From assembly GCF_019175385.1 (NCBI RefSeq), contig NC_083340.1:9560336-9624335 (forward strand): a stretch of 64,000 nucleotides of DNA, read 5' to 3'. Positions 43,440 through 54,586 of this stretch are shown in pieces (positions within the stretch are counted from its first letter, which is position 1; the number at the start of each line of letters is the position of its first letter). Source of the stretch: Lycium barbarum. Taxonomy: Eukaryota; Streptophyta; Magnoliopsida; Solanales; Solanaceae. The notes beneath the pieces were generated by a model. The model was not told the origin of the DNA and did not search any database. It saw only the letters and a program-made list of their open reading frames with translations. The translations under genes were made by a program, and so were the position numbers.

Positions 43440-44650
43440 ATACAATCTTGTATGGTAAATTACTCAAATGACTACTTTATTGTAACTTCTTACCATTTGT
43501 AGTTATCCTTTTAAATATTACCATTTTTAACTATATTTTGGCAAAATAGTGTATGTTTTCGCGTGTCAATCAATACATGAGAACATGGGAAAAAAAAAAA
43601 CAGAATCCTTAATTTTAGCCTTTAACGGTGAAGCTATTAAATTAGATATATAATTTTTTTTTTATGTATTTTAGTGATTTTTTTTTTTGCTTTGATGTAT
43701 TTCAATGATTTTTTTTTGATGTATTTCATTGATTTTTTTTTTTGCTATAATGTATTTCTGTGTCTTTTTTTTTTATGTATTTCAGTGATTTTTTTTGTTT
43801 TTGATGTATTTTAGTGATTTTTTTTTGTTTTTGATGTATTTCAGTGGCTTTTTTGATGTATTTCAAATACATTGTATACATTCCAACTACATATGAAGCC
43901 AAATACATTCAAATTTTCGTGTATTTGAATGGATTTCAACAAATACATTCAGATACAAGATAAAAAAAATCAAATACATGACAAATATATTCAAAAACAG
44001 TGTGTTTGTCTATTAACAAAATACACTAAAAAATACACTCAAAAAAACAAAGATAAATACATTAAAAAACAATGTATTTTTGAGATGTCGATTTTTTGAA
44101 TGTATTTTTATTTGGCTTTTAAGAATAACACACAAATATACAAAAAATACACACGGCCAAATCTGAGACTCCACTTCCACCAAAAACCTTAATCTCTCCA
44201 CCGTCACGAAAAACCTGATCTGAGACACCACCACCTCTAAAAACCCTGTCTAAGACACCCCCAGCACCAAAAACCCTAATCTCTCCACCACCACCAAAAC
44301 CCTAATCTCTCCACCTCCACGTCATCTTCTCCGCCGCCATCTCAAAATCAGTGCCAGCATCGCCGCCATCAAAAATACACATGGCCAGATCTGTGCCATC
44401 GCCGCCGCCATCTCAGGCCACTCAAACACCCACCGATCACCGGATAGAGTGAAAAGAGAGAGATAGGGTTGAGCACAGAGGTAGAGGGAGAAGAGAGAGA
44501 GGGGGGGACGGCGCGGGAGAGAGATTTTTTAAATTTTTGAGAAATGAAAAATCTAAAATAGGTAGTGATTGGGAAAAAAGAAAGATATATATATTTGGGT
44601 ATGTATTTTTGATATAGCTACCAGTTGTAATTTAGAAAAGTAAATTAGCT
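43440..44650. repeat. Simple-sequence-rich element
   Basis: 43660-43865 has about eight degenerate units of ttttttgatgtatttcagtg. 44190-44345 has units of ccaccaccaaaaaccctaatctctc, then ccgccgccatc. 44465-44525 is GA-rich. Flanks read tactcaaatgactactttat at the left and tagctactaaatataatta at the right, perhaps ends of one large nonautonomous element. A related border occurs around the LINE fragment at 63.3 kb. No gene. Confidence 0.45.
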
Positions 44651-45267
44651 ACTAAATATAATTAAATAAAAGGGTAATTAATATTAATAATTAGATCTTA
44701 AAAAAAACTATAATGAATAAAAATTCCATCATGTATATCGTCCTAAATGTAACTCAAGGAGGTTTGGAAAAAGCCACCTCCTGTAACTCAGGATGCTTTT
44801 GGATTGATATCAACAGGTTAGGGTTTATACCTAACCCCCCACCAATAAGTGGGTTTTGAAAGGAAAAAAAAAACACAATCTTGAAGTTTTTGATTTTATA
44901 ATACTTGTGTATTAATTTTACTATTTTTTCTATAGTATGGTGCACGGATTTTCAATTTGTTAAAAGACCTCCAAATAAAACTAGAAAAGAAAGGAAAGAG
45001 GCAGTGGGGTAGTAAGTAGCGGAGCTAGGGTGGTGCACGCTATACTGGTGCAAGCTATACTTGAACTTTCTTCGTCGAAAAATTATACTGTGTATATAAG
45101 TTTAAAATTATTTTTAGATATATATTGTAGATGTTGAATTCCCTTGATTTCTTACTGAATTTATCTTTTTATATTTTTAATCATCTTAGAAAAAATTCTA
45201 AATCGGCCCCGTGAATACATGTATTATAAGTTGAATAATAAATGCACAATGTCACCCAATTTCACCT
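44651..45267. other. Intergenic, AT-rich
   Basis: No gene or clear repeat border recognised. Confidence 0.35.
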
Positions 45268-45622
45268 ATATGTAGGATGCAAAAGGTTGAGTCCGGAACC
45301 AAAATGCCCCCAAAAAAATCACTTTGAACCAAAATACTCCAACAAAAAAAAAGTTACCAAAGTATCTTTAGCGCAGTATTTTACTGCGTTATATAAACAG
45401 TACAGAAAAAAAATTGGCCAACTTTATTTTTTGCAACACTTAGTGTTATTTTCCATACTTTGACCAATAATTAGTCGTGTGTCAAGACTCCGAAACGTCA
45501 ATATTTTATATAGAACCTGATATTTTTTTCTGCGTACAATAATGTAGGCCCAATACATCAAGGATACGTAGACGTTCGGATCGTCATTTTAGGGGTTGAA
45601 AAGGTGCCCGAAGTAAGTTTTG
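45268..45622 (-). repeat. Dispersed repeat with TTTAGCGCAGTA core, copy 2
   Basis: Inverse relative of 3270-3712. It keeps the ggttctatataaaatatt, ccttgatgtattgggcctac and tttggttccggactcaacc blocks. Only a half palindrome (tttagcgcagtattttactgcg at 45369-45390) remains of the core. Confidence 0.5.
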
Positions 45623-45689
45623 TTTGAAAAAACTTAGTGTTTGACTGTAAGGTTATTTTAGCCAAGGGGTAATGGGTTGGGTCCGTATC

Positions 45690-45921
45690 ACTTTTACTGG
45701 AAAAAAAATCGGGTCGGGTTGGGTTATTTTAGTGGGTAAAAAATTATTTGAGGGGAAAATAATTTTGAAGGGCTGGGATGATGCCACGTGGCAGTTGTTA
45801 GACATAAGGGTATAATTGACCCCATAGTATAACGGTAAGGGTATAATTGGCCCTAAAGTATAACGAAGGGTATTAATGAACTATTTCTCAAAGTTCAGGA
45901 GTAATTTTGGCCCTTTTCCGT
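45690..45921. repeat. Dispersed repeat, copy 2 (partner at 9.75 kb)
   Basis: From tatcacttttactgg to ttttggcccttttccg; see 9750-9985. Confidence 0.65.
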
Positions 45922-46242
45922 ATATTAAAAACATGAACTCCCTAACTTAAATGTTTGAAAGTACCCTTTTTATTAACTTAATTACCATTTTAATTAAAAA
46001 AAAAAAACTAACGCAGAAGACAACGATTGGTAAAATAAAAGAAAATACATAATGCAGAAGGCAACTATTGATACTGTTAAAAACGCCGTGACAGCCCCAA
46101 AGTATGGGGATTAAAATGCCGCCTTTTCTCTTGCACTTTCTCGCCTAATCGTTGTTATACTGAGTGTTCACTGGGTGATGAATTATTGGGCTTCATTGTA
46201 ATGAGAAGCCAATTACAAATTTCTTTCCGGATTGGTGCTTAT

Positions 46243-46973
46243 CATTGTTTTAAAAGGCAGTGTCAGGACTCGCCTCGGGGTAGGGCAGTGGCAAAACGCC
46301 CTAAGGCTAACGTGCGGGGTTTAGTTCCTATGAGGCTTACGCCCTAAGCGCCCAACCGTACGCCCTAAACACGCCCAACGCCCAGGGCTCGCCTAACAGT
46401 TCTTACACAAATTATATTTTAAATTCCTTAATTAAAATCATTCACCCTCATAATTGTTTAACAAAATAATGATACTTAATAGTTTTTCATCTATAGAAAT
46501 AAAAGATTGGGTATAACTCATATAACAAGTCGTAGTATTGGATATTTACTATTTGAGAACGTCGTGAGGGTGAATATCACTTAATTTAAAAAAAAAAAAA
46601 CACATAGCGGAATTGTACGTTTTCACTTGTCATTGGTCATAAGTCCTATGTATCAGAATTATCATATAGTTTTATTTTTTGTTCATAAAGAAGTTATGTT
46701 TTAATTGTAATATTGATAAATTTTATTGATTATTTGCTTATAGGGAGATAAAATGAATAGTATGATAGTAATAGTGTTTTAAGAAACTGTGTTTTTTTCC
46801 GTGTTTGAAATTTAAAATGTTAGAATTGTTTTGCATTTCATAATAGCTTTTATTTCATTGTATTGTTTATACTTGTAAAATTATATTATATATAATTACA
46901 AGTTATAAGCGGTGTATAATGGATTGCTTTGATCATTTTTTTGTGAGGATCAAGCGCGCGCGCGCTCACACAT

Positions 46974-47035
<62 letters not shown>

Positions 47036-47205
47036 CATTTATTTATAGTTTTCTTTTATTTTTTTATGTAATTATACTTATTTAAAAATATTTATTATAA
47101 TTATATTATTTTAAGAAATACTAAAAATTAAATACCCATGAGGCTTACGCCTCGTCGAGGCGTATGTAAAACGCCCTGCCTTACGCCCCGCCTTTTAAAA
47201 CACTG
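46243..47205. mobile_element. Nonautonomous hAT-like element, copy 2
   Basis: 963 bp with the same ends as 11922-12564 (CATTGTTTTAAAAGGC ... GCCTTTTAAAACACTG), flanked by gtgcttat (46235-46242) and gtgctaat (47206-47213), an 8-bp duplication with one change. It shares the acgcc/ggcgt subterminal repeats and has an AT-rich core containing a (CG)n and (AT)n run (46955-47032). Confidence 0.75.
46953..47033. repeat. Microsatellite inside the hAT-like element
   Basis: aagcgcgcgcgcgc followed by tca(ca/ta) units and about 50 bases of AT dinucleotide. Prone to length change. Confidence 0.85.
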
Positions 47206-47213
47206 GTGCTAAT

Positions 47214-47984
47214 TGAATGACATTACTGGTCTGTTAGTATTTTAAGATGCCATCATGATTAAAAGTTTTATCCATACAAGAATTGGTTTATCCTTCACTT
47301 CGATCATCGCAAGCCTAATAAGACACTGGTTTTGATTACTAAGGGAGGGGAAGAAATCATGGACAAGTATGATGAATTTTGATTAATTAACGGTCAAAGC
47401 AATGTGCGCAGCCAGATTGTTAGTTCTTGCCGTGGAAGAAAAATGTTTACAAAGGTATTACTTCGACAATCTTCATAGTTTATGGATTGAAATTATATTA
47501 AGTGCCCGTTTGGCGATGAGTAATATTCACTTTTTCCGCAAAACTCCAAAAAGTTATTTTATAATTTTCGCTCCAAATCAGTCATAAAAATAAAAATAAA
47601 TAAACTCCAAAATTAATTTATGTTCACACACAACTCCAATTTTAAAATACCATTTTCAACTTGAAAACGGATAGTACTACTTTTCCAAATTTCACGATTC
47701 TTATCTCTAAATGCCCACTAATTTTCTTCTCTGATCTGGTCTGTCGCTCGGTCTTTTGATTACAAACTTTATTCTTTACTTTTAATCTTTGTTGGTTTTA
47801 TCTAATTTTAACAAATCTGGTAGTGTCAATAGTTTGCATGTTCTTGGGGATTTCCTATGTAAATAATTCATTTATCCCGTGTAACTCTGCTTTCCTATGT
47901 AAACTTTTACATGTCACTTCTGCCAAGTCATACTCCATTATCTACCGAGACATATTTTCCTTCAATCTAATCATATTTACAATT
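47214..47984. other. Intergenic, AT-rich
   Basis: No gene supported. 47500-47560 begins like a MITE (agtgcccgtttggcgatgag) with no clear second end. Confidence 0.35.
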
Positions 47985-47992
47985 ATTCTGTT

Positions 47993-48703
47993 TAGGGCTG
48001 TTCACAGTTTTGGTTAAAATCAAAATCAAACTGAAAATTTAACCAAATCGAATAAAATAACCGATATTTGGTTTAGTTTGGTTTGGTTTGGTTTTAAATT
48101 TGAAAAATCGATAATATTTGGTTTGGTTATGGTTATAGTAAAAAATAACCGAACCAAACCGATAATTATATACATAAAATTTATAATTATTTATATGTAT
48201 AATATTAGCTTTTCATAAATAATTAAGGATATTTTATACCTTTTAATTATTAATTTAATTTTGGTCTACTTATTTTTAAGGCCCATGTCTTAAAAGAATA
48301 TGTCCAACAATCCAAGTCCAACTCTAATAAGTCGTAAGCATAAGGGTTGTTTGTATTTTGAAACCTCTGTTTGACTTGTTCTTTTGAATCTAAACTGCGT
48401 TGCAAGTTTGGTCCACCTGATTTGCCAACAGCGTGTCTTTCCCTCAATATGCAGCAAAGTTCACCCTTGTGGGCTATGAGGAAAAAAGAGTTTCATAAGA
48501 AATTTGAAGAATGTAGAGAGACAATATTTGAATTGTCACGGCTAGTCATAAACCGAAAAACCGAACCAAACCGACAATAACCAAACCGGTGGTTATTATT
48601 TTACTTGGTTTGGTTATGGTTTTAGACATTTAAAAACCGACTAAATTGGTTTGGTTATGGTTTTAACCAATAACCGACTCAAACCGAACCATGAACACCC
48701 CTA
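47993..48703. mobile_element. hAT-like nonautonomous element with 8-bp TSD
   Basis: 711 bp from TAGGGCTGTTCA to TGAACACCCCTA, flanked by ATTCTGTT at 47985-47992 and 48704-48711. Subterminal regions are rich in ggtttggtt / aaccgaacc. The centre (48290-48540) is unrelated, less AT-rich DNA with open stretches on both strands, none recognisable. It may be a captured fragment. Confidence 0.75.
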
Positions 48704-48724
48704 ATTCTGTTTTCTAGCGAGACC

Positions 48725-49911
48725 ATCTTTGGGGATCTACAGGAAGAAGTTTTTTATGAAGTTTCCCGCAAGATTGTATCCTCTTACACCAAATTATGTT
48801 TGTTTATTAAGGAAATCCCTATATGGTCTTAAACAAGCCTCAAGGCAATGGTATGCAAGGCTTGCAGGGGCACTCAATTTTAAGGGATATTCAGCCTCTT
48901 TGAATGATTATTCTTTATTTTTCAAAAAGACAGGTGACCTTATCTCTATCTTGGCAGTTTATGTGGATGACATTTTGATCACAGGCAATGATCCACACGA
49001 AATCTCTCAATTAAAGTTATTTTTAAGTTCAGAATTCAGAGTCAAAGATTTGGGGGGAATTCATTACTTTCTATGCATGGAAGTCCTAAGAGAACAACGG
49101 GGATACATCATTTGTCAAAGAAAGTTTACTTTGGACTTACACCATGAATTTGATTGTTCCCAGCTTGCAAAAGTATCATCTCCTCTTGATCCTGCACACA
49201 AGTTAATAGCATCAGATGACGATCCATTACCAAATCCTACTATTTATCGACACTTAGTTGGCAAACTAAACTACCTGACACATACCAGGCCAGATCTTTC
49301 TTTTGTTGTTTTGAAGCTCAGTCAATTTATGCAAAATCCCATTTTTCAGCTGCCCTTAGAGTTGTCAAATATCTTTCCCTTGACCCGGGTCAAGGTATTT
49401 TCCTATCAGCTTCCCCATCGTTTTCTCTACTTGCTTATTGCGATGCCGATTGGGCTTCTTGCCCAGACTCTCGCAAGTCAGTATCTGGGTTTTTCATCAC
49501 TTTTGGCGAAGCTCCTATCTCATGGAAGTCGAAAAAACAAGCTTTCATATCTCTTTCATCAGCCGAAGCAGAATATAGATCCATGAGGCATGTTACCGTA
49601 GAACTCACTTGGCTAATTCGACTTCTTCATGATCTCTCAATTTCTTCACCACCACCTGTTCCTGTTTATTCCGACAACCAAGCAGCTATCCATATAGCTC
49701 GCAATCCCGTTTTTCATGAACGAACCAAGCATGTGGAGCTTGACTGTCACTTCGTTCGATAGCAGCTACAATCGGGTTTAATTTCACTCTCTTATCTCCC
49801 ATCTAAACTCCAGCTAGCAGATCTCTTCACAAAATCACTTTCTGGGGTACCTCATCGAAGTTTGATGGACAAATTGGGGCTTTATTCATCACCCTCCAAT
49901 TTGAGGGGGGA
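48725..49911 (+). pseudogene. 5'-truncated Ty1/copia pol (reverse transcriptase + RNase H)
   Basis: The 3' part of a copia polyprotein. It begins inside the reverse transcriptase (GDLQEEV area) with an early frame change around 48752. Then come [19 protein letters not shown], catalytic [27 protein letters not shown] and [20 protein letters not shown]. Near 49360 the frame shifts; RNase H continues in another frame with [52 protein letters not shown], then an in-frame TAG at about 49759 and a final KLQLADLFTKSL. So it has at least two shifts and one stop and is inactive. GAG, protease and integrase are missing. The truncation point lies only about 15 bases after the duplication of the hAT-like element. 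Confidence 0.9.
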
Positions 49912-50376
49912 TGTTGGAAACTGGGTTTCTTCTTCACACAACAACAATGGAGATCTAATGGACACAATTGAAGAAGGAAAGTTGAAAAAGACGACTGACA
50001 TGAATTTAGGAGCTTTGGTTTTGTCGGACAAGAATATGCTTCAACTAAGTACATCAAGGGTACAGAATGGGCCAGCCGCTATAAAAGAGAATGGGCCAGC
50101 CGCATACACAGAGGTATATTTAAGTGGCCCAAATACAATGATGGAATATGCAGCCCAAATGCAGATATAGAAATAAAGGATCCTATGTAAATTCCTTCTA
50201 TAATGTATAGGTGTACAAAGTTACAAAATCAGTTACACATAGCTGTAATTAGCTAGGCATATATTTTATTTACATTTTCAGTCCTTAGTCCCTAGAACAA
50301 AATTGTATAAAGACATGTACAGAGTTTTCAATCAAATGGTAAGGAAAATTCTCAAATCAGGATTCAATTTCTTTCA
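49912..50376 (+). mobile_element. 3' LTR of the copia element
   Basis: A purine run ttgaggggggA ends at 49911 and the LTR begins TGTTGGAAACTGGG, the usual polypurine-tract-to-LTR order. A CA end at about 50376 (aatttctttca) is my best guess. No target duplication can be tested because the left end is lost. Small frames in it are not genes. Confidence 0.65.
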
Positions 50377-51240
50377 TATTGTGTAGTGTTTCGAAGTTTT
50401 TATTTATGGAGGACTACACTCATCTTGGGACCAGCGAGGAAGCATCTCTATTGGTGATGGGAACTTTGACATGTATTGTTGTTATTGTTGTGTATTATTA
50501 GTTTTAACAGAAGAAAAAGAGGTTAGGCCTTTACTTGCTATCAGAATTAAGTCCAAACATGTCAAAGTAATGCTCATTTGTTGTATGCTATCCCTACTCC
50601 ATAATTGTAGTCTATTGGGAGGTGGAGTTGCTAATTATACTTTTTGTATTACAGTTGTAAAGTTAGTTAATTATTTATACATCGGTTAAATGAACCGACA
50701 ATCATAGGGAAAAAAGTAGTAAGATCGTGTTGGTCATGGATAGGCAGTATGAGACTTTTTTATTTGTCTTGGATCTTTTTATTTATGGAAGAAGGTAAAC
50801 TAAAGATGAAGTAAGACGGTGCATGCTATACATTGACTTTAAGATGGTGTGTAGGATTTTTTCTTGAGCTTGAGTTTCAAAGTGTCAAAAAGAAAATCAC
50901 CATGCTTCAGGTATTTAACACTTTAGTTACAAAGAAGTCATGATATTCTTCTTGCAAAAATACTACAAGAGAATAGAAGTCATAAATAACAGTAGAGCTG
51001 ACTTTTATATTGTAACATAGAAGATGTTGATTACAAAGGGAGGTGAATCACATGTATCTAATTAAATTTGATTGTTGGTAGGTTTAGACGATATCCAATT
51101 ATCTTTATCTCGACAAACAAGTCATCATACGACGGTCCACATTGATCATCTTGACCTCGACAAACAACTGTTCACATTTACAAAATCTTGTACTTTATTT
51201 GTTCATGTATAATTATTTACTCAAACTTATGATTAAACTT
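50377..51240. other. Intergenic, AT-rich
   Basis: No supported gene; the 72-codon frame at 50471 has no protein-like pattern. This could be the body of the Helitron whose end is at 51300. Confidence 0.35.
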
Positions 51241-51260
51241 TACAAAATTATATACTAAAT

Positions 51261-51300
51261 GACGCGATATACACGTGAAGTGCACGTGCTAAGAAACTAG
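51261..51300 (+). mobile_element. Helitron-like 3' terminus
   Basis: cacgtgaagtgcacgtg (51272-51288) forms a short hairpin, then ctaagaaa and CTAG ending at 51300, followed by T. This matches the Helitron 3' pattern. The 5' end was not located. Confidence 0.4.
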
Positions 51301-53190
51301 TGTATATATATATAAGTATGACCCATTATGAGTAATGGGTTTCGGAGTCTCAAATAATTAACCCCTCCAGGCCAACGAAAGAGCTAATCTCTGTATATAT
51401 ATGAACTAAAGTTATTAAAAAAGCATCATTGACTTATTTTTTCGATGTCGGGGATGAACAAATTAAAAATCAGACTAGTTTAGTATTTTATACAAATGCG
51501 GATAAAATTATACAATTGATCTGTTATCCGTATAGACAGTACGATGACTTGATGATAGTGAGTTTGACGTCAAACGACACATTAGATCGTGTTGCAAGTC
51601 TACATTTAACTTTAGGCTAATTCGTTGAAACTAGCGATTTCAGATTTTACCAAGGTATATTTTCAATTTAAATGGAGTAGTATTAGTTAAACAAAAATTA
51701 TTTAAGTTGCCAACTTAAGAGAATAGAAATCTTCAAGGAATAGACACAAAATAGAGGAATTGGAGTTTGAGGTATACAATAATCAACTATGGTTAAGTAG
51801 TAAATGTATATGTTCAAACACATATTATATAGTTATTAATTAAGTGTAAATATTAATGCGGAAGCCATTTATGTTCCTGCGCAATACCAGACTTAAACAA
51901 CTATGGAAACAGAGTCCCATGACATTGACAGGCTATTCGTATAACCTCAATATAGCGTGATTCTTTTAAGGTTTATGAGATTCAACTGTTGACTAACCAA
52001 AATAAGAGTGCTAATGTTACTAAAATTCTTATTTGTGATCTAAGAATAGCAAACTTCGATACAAAAGATTTGTAGTTCTCATATTAATAGATGAAATGTG
52101 TAACACTAATATCTCTTTTAAAATTATTTTTAAGATTTTGGATACACTCGAATTTTTTAAGACTTCTCTTCCTTCTCCGTCGATTTTTTTTTCTGTCTAA
52201 ATTAAGAGTTGACCGCTCGCACACTGCTTCCTCTTCTCTAATGTAACAAGATTTAGTCGTGTGGTCTGTTATCCAGCCCAAATAAGTTCAGCCGGCCAAA
52301 CGATAATGACCAGTGAATTACAAATTATAAATTTCATTTATGTTGTGACCACTAATTCAACCAATAGAATCGTAGATGGTTCTTTAATGGACTCTTTTTG
52401 GTACGTATTTGAGATGAACAAATCTGAAGAAAGCAAACACTATAGTACTAACAAATTAAGAAAACAGATGAGGATGATTTAGTAGTAAGCGCCTATATCT
52501 TCAATCTATGGATACTCTGTATCCATAATAAGGTAAATAGATCCCTCATGTAAAAGTAGAGTTAAGGAGCAATTTTTATTTTTATCAGAGGGATTGAACT
52601 CTCTTCCACAACTGAAACTTTTCTCCACACAGATGATCCAGAACGCTACGTATAACTCATTTTTGCTTCATAATGTTAGTATCTGAAACGGCTTGCGCAC
52701 AACTTGACTATTTTATCCGACACTGCTATACGTCACCAGCACAAATGCTATATAACTCGGCGCACCGAGAATAGTTCTGCACTTACAGCGCATACTAATT
52801 TGTAGGGTTCTGCTGTTGAGCCATTTGCCCTCCACTGTGAAACACTCACTCACATTTATCTACAGGGGTGTTTTGTGTGTAAGTCTACATTTTTGGCTAC
52901 ATTCAGTCATTCGCCTTCTCTGACTCGTATAACATCTTTTCAACTTGCTCACAACTCAACTATTCCACTTTTGGCAGATACTGCAAGACAATATTGTCTT
53001 TTCTACTACCATTTTGTCAGTATCTTCAATGCAGTACACCCAAATTTTTGTAGGCATTCCCTGGTCGAATTCATTTTCTTAAGCACCCCTTGTAGAATTC
53101 ATTTTCTTAAACACTAGTGGCATTTCTGCACACTCAAGTAGGAGGAGGAAAGCTAAACATCCACTTACATGTACTCCTAAACACACGTCC
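51301..53190. other. Intergenic, unassigned
   Basis: About 1.9 kb with no recognisable gene or repeat border. 52590-53130 is less AT-rich; frames on both strands are short and unrelated to anything I know. Confidence 0.35.
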
Positions 53191-53204
53191 CAATGACCGT
53201 TCCA

Positions 53205-53420
53205 AGATTTCTCATACATATATTGGTACTTGTCTTTGAATCAACATCACATCTCCAACCACACCCAACTTTTTGCAGAGCAGCATGCCAATTCTTAGCC
53301 CAAATGTAGCTGGTACATGGCTCGAATTGCATGCATAATGTTGTATTGGCAGCATCAGTTTATCATTGCTCAGTTCCTTCAGGAGTCAGACCTACAAGGA
53401 AAAGACAGAAAACCAATATC
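53205..53420. repeat. Copy of the upstream segment of member 4
   Basis: gttccaagatttctcata, tacttgtctttgaatcaaca, ccaactttttgcagagcagc and gcatgcataatgttgtattggc match 40455-40485 and 41958-42120. No family gene follows; sequence after 53440 is different. It is therefore an orphan promoter-side duplicate, or a shared repeat. Confidence 0.6.
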
Positions 53421-54061
53421 TTTAACTCATCCTTTGCTCTCTCCACACAAGTTTAACCCAGAAGAGAACCTCTTCAACAGTGGAAGATATTAACCAACAT
53501 TCAGATCCAAGATGACTCCAAAGCACCTTATCAAGATATAAAAGCTCAGACAGGAACGCCCTCTTTAGAGTCCTGCCATTCTTTTAAATTGTCTTCATAT
53601 CTAATAGGCATATCCTTTGACAAGTTGATACTATTATTTAGCTACAAAAACATGCGCACAATTTTATTCAATATTTGAGTCATTCACAGCACTACAGTTT
53701 CACATCTCCACAAACTTATTTATGCGTTGCCTGGTAAGGATAACAGGCACACTCGGGCAGAGAACAAGAATCCCCGTTTCTTCAAATCTGAGCTGAAAAA
53801 ATGGACTTCCACTAAACCAAAAATTAAAAGAATACCAAGCGGGAGAACGAAATTTTTTTGACTCAAAAGTCAAAACGTCAACAACTTGAATACTTCAAAA
53901 CATGAGTGTCCACAAGCTACGAGTATTGCCAACTAACAGTTACCACCTAAACCAATCTTATTAAGATCGACCCAACAAATAGAACTATAAACTAACCCAA
54001 CCAAACTACAGAACATTATCATCATATATTAACAGGAAACATATCATGTGAATGCACCCGA

Positions 54062-54586
54062 CTAAACTGCATGGATTGGACTGTGGCTAGAGTTCATGCC
54101 TGAGCTACCAGATGAAGGATTATTAGCATGAAAAGCTGACTGCCTGGAGGAGCCCTCGACCAGTTCTAGTGACAGAGACGGTGGCTTGGCAGCATCACCA
54201 ATGGATTCACCTAAACTTAGCTTTGACATACCAACCAGCTCATCAACATTAATCGGACTCTTTGAATGAACAGCTGTTGGTTTGAGAACTTCATGGGTCT
54301 CTGCCTTTGCTGGCTCTGCTGCAGTATAACCCGGCCAACATGGATAAGGCATCGGGAAAAATGGAGCGACATAAGCAGGATATACAAGTTGATGAGGGTA
54401 TTGTGAACTTTCTGGTTTGGGTAGAGAATGTTCCCCATCGTTAGAGTTGGCAGAAGCGGCAGACCCCATTGATTCACATTCTTCATCCACAACAGGAGCA
54501 GAAGGCAGTGGATTGTTGCTTTGCATCTCGGCTTGTGGAGCATCATCTCCGAGGAAATCCCTTGATATCATTGGAGTGTCCCCCGA
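54062..54586 (-). CDS. MYB-related gene, exon 3
   Basis: Encodes residues 170-343: an acidic/Ser-rich region, a Pro/Tyr-rich stretch ([20 protein letters not shown]), [13 protein letters not shown], and the LSLEL motif, ending HSPIHAV with TAG at 54062-54064. Confidence 0.9.
   Translation of the reverse strand, partial: SGDTPMISRDFLGDDAPQAEMQSNNPLPSAPVVDEECESMGSAASANSNDGEHSLPKPESSQYPHQLVYPAYVAPFFPMPYPCWPGYTAAEPAKAETHEVLKPTAVHSKSPINVDELVGMSKLSLGESIGDAAKPPSLSLELVEGSSRQSAFHANNPSSGSSGMNSSHSPIHAV

Noticed and set aside
48250..48580. Two overlapping frames on opposite strands in the hAT-like core
   Set aside because: Neither has a recognisable motif; reported only as possible captured sequence.
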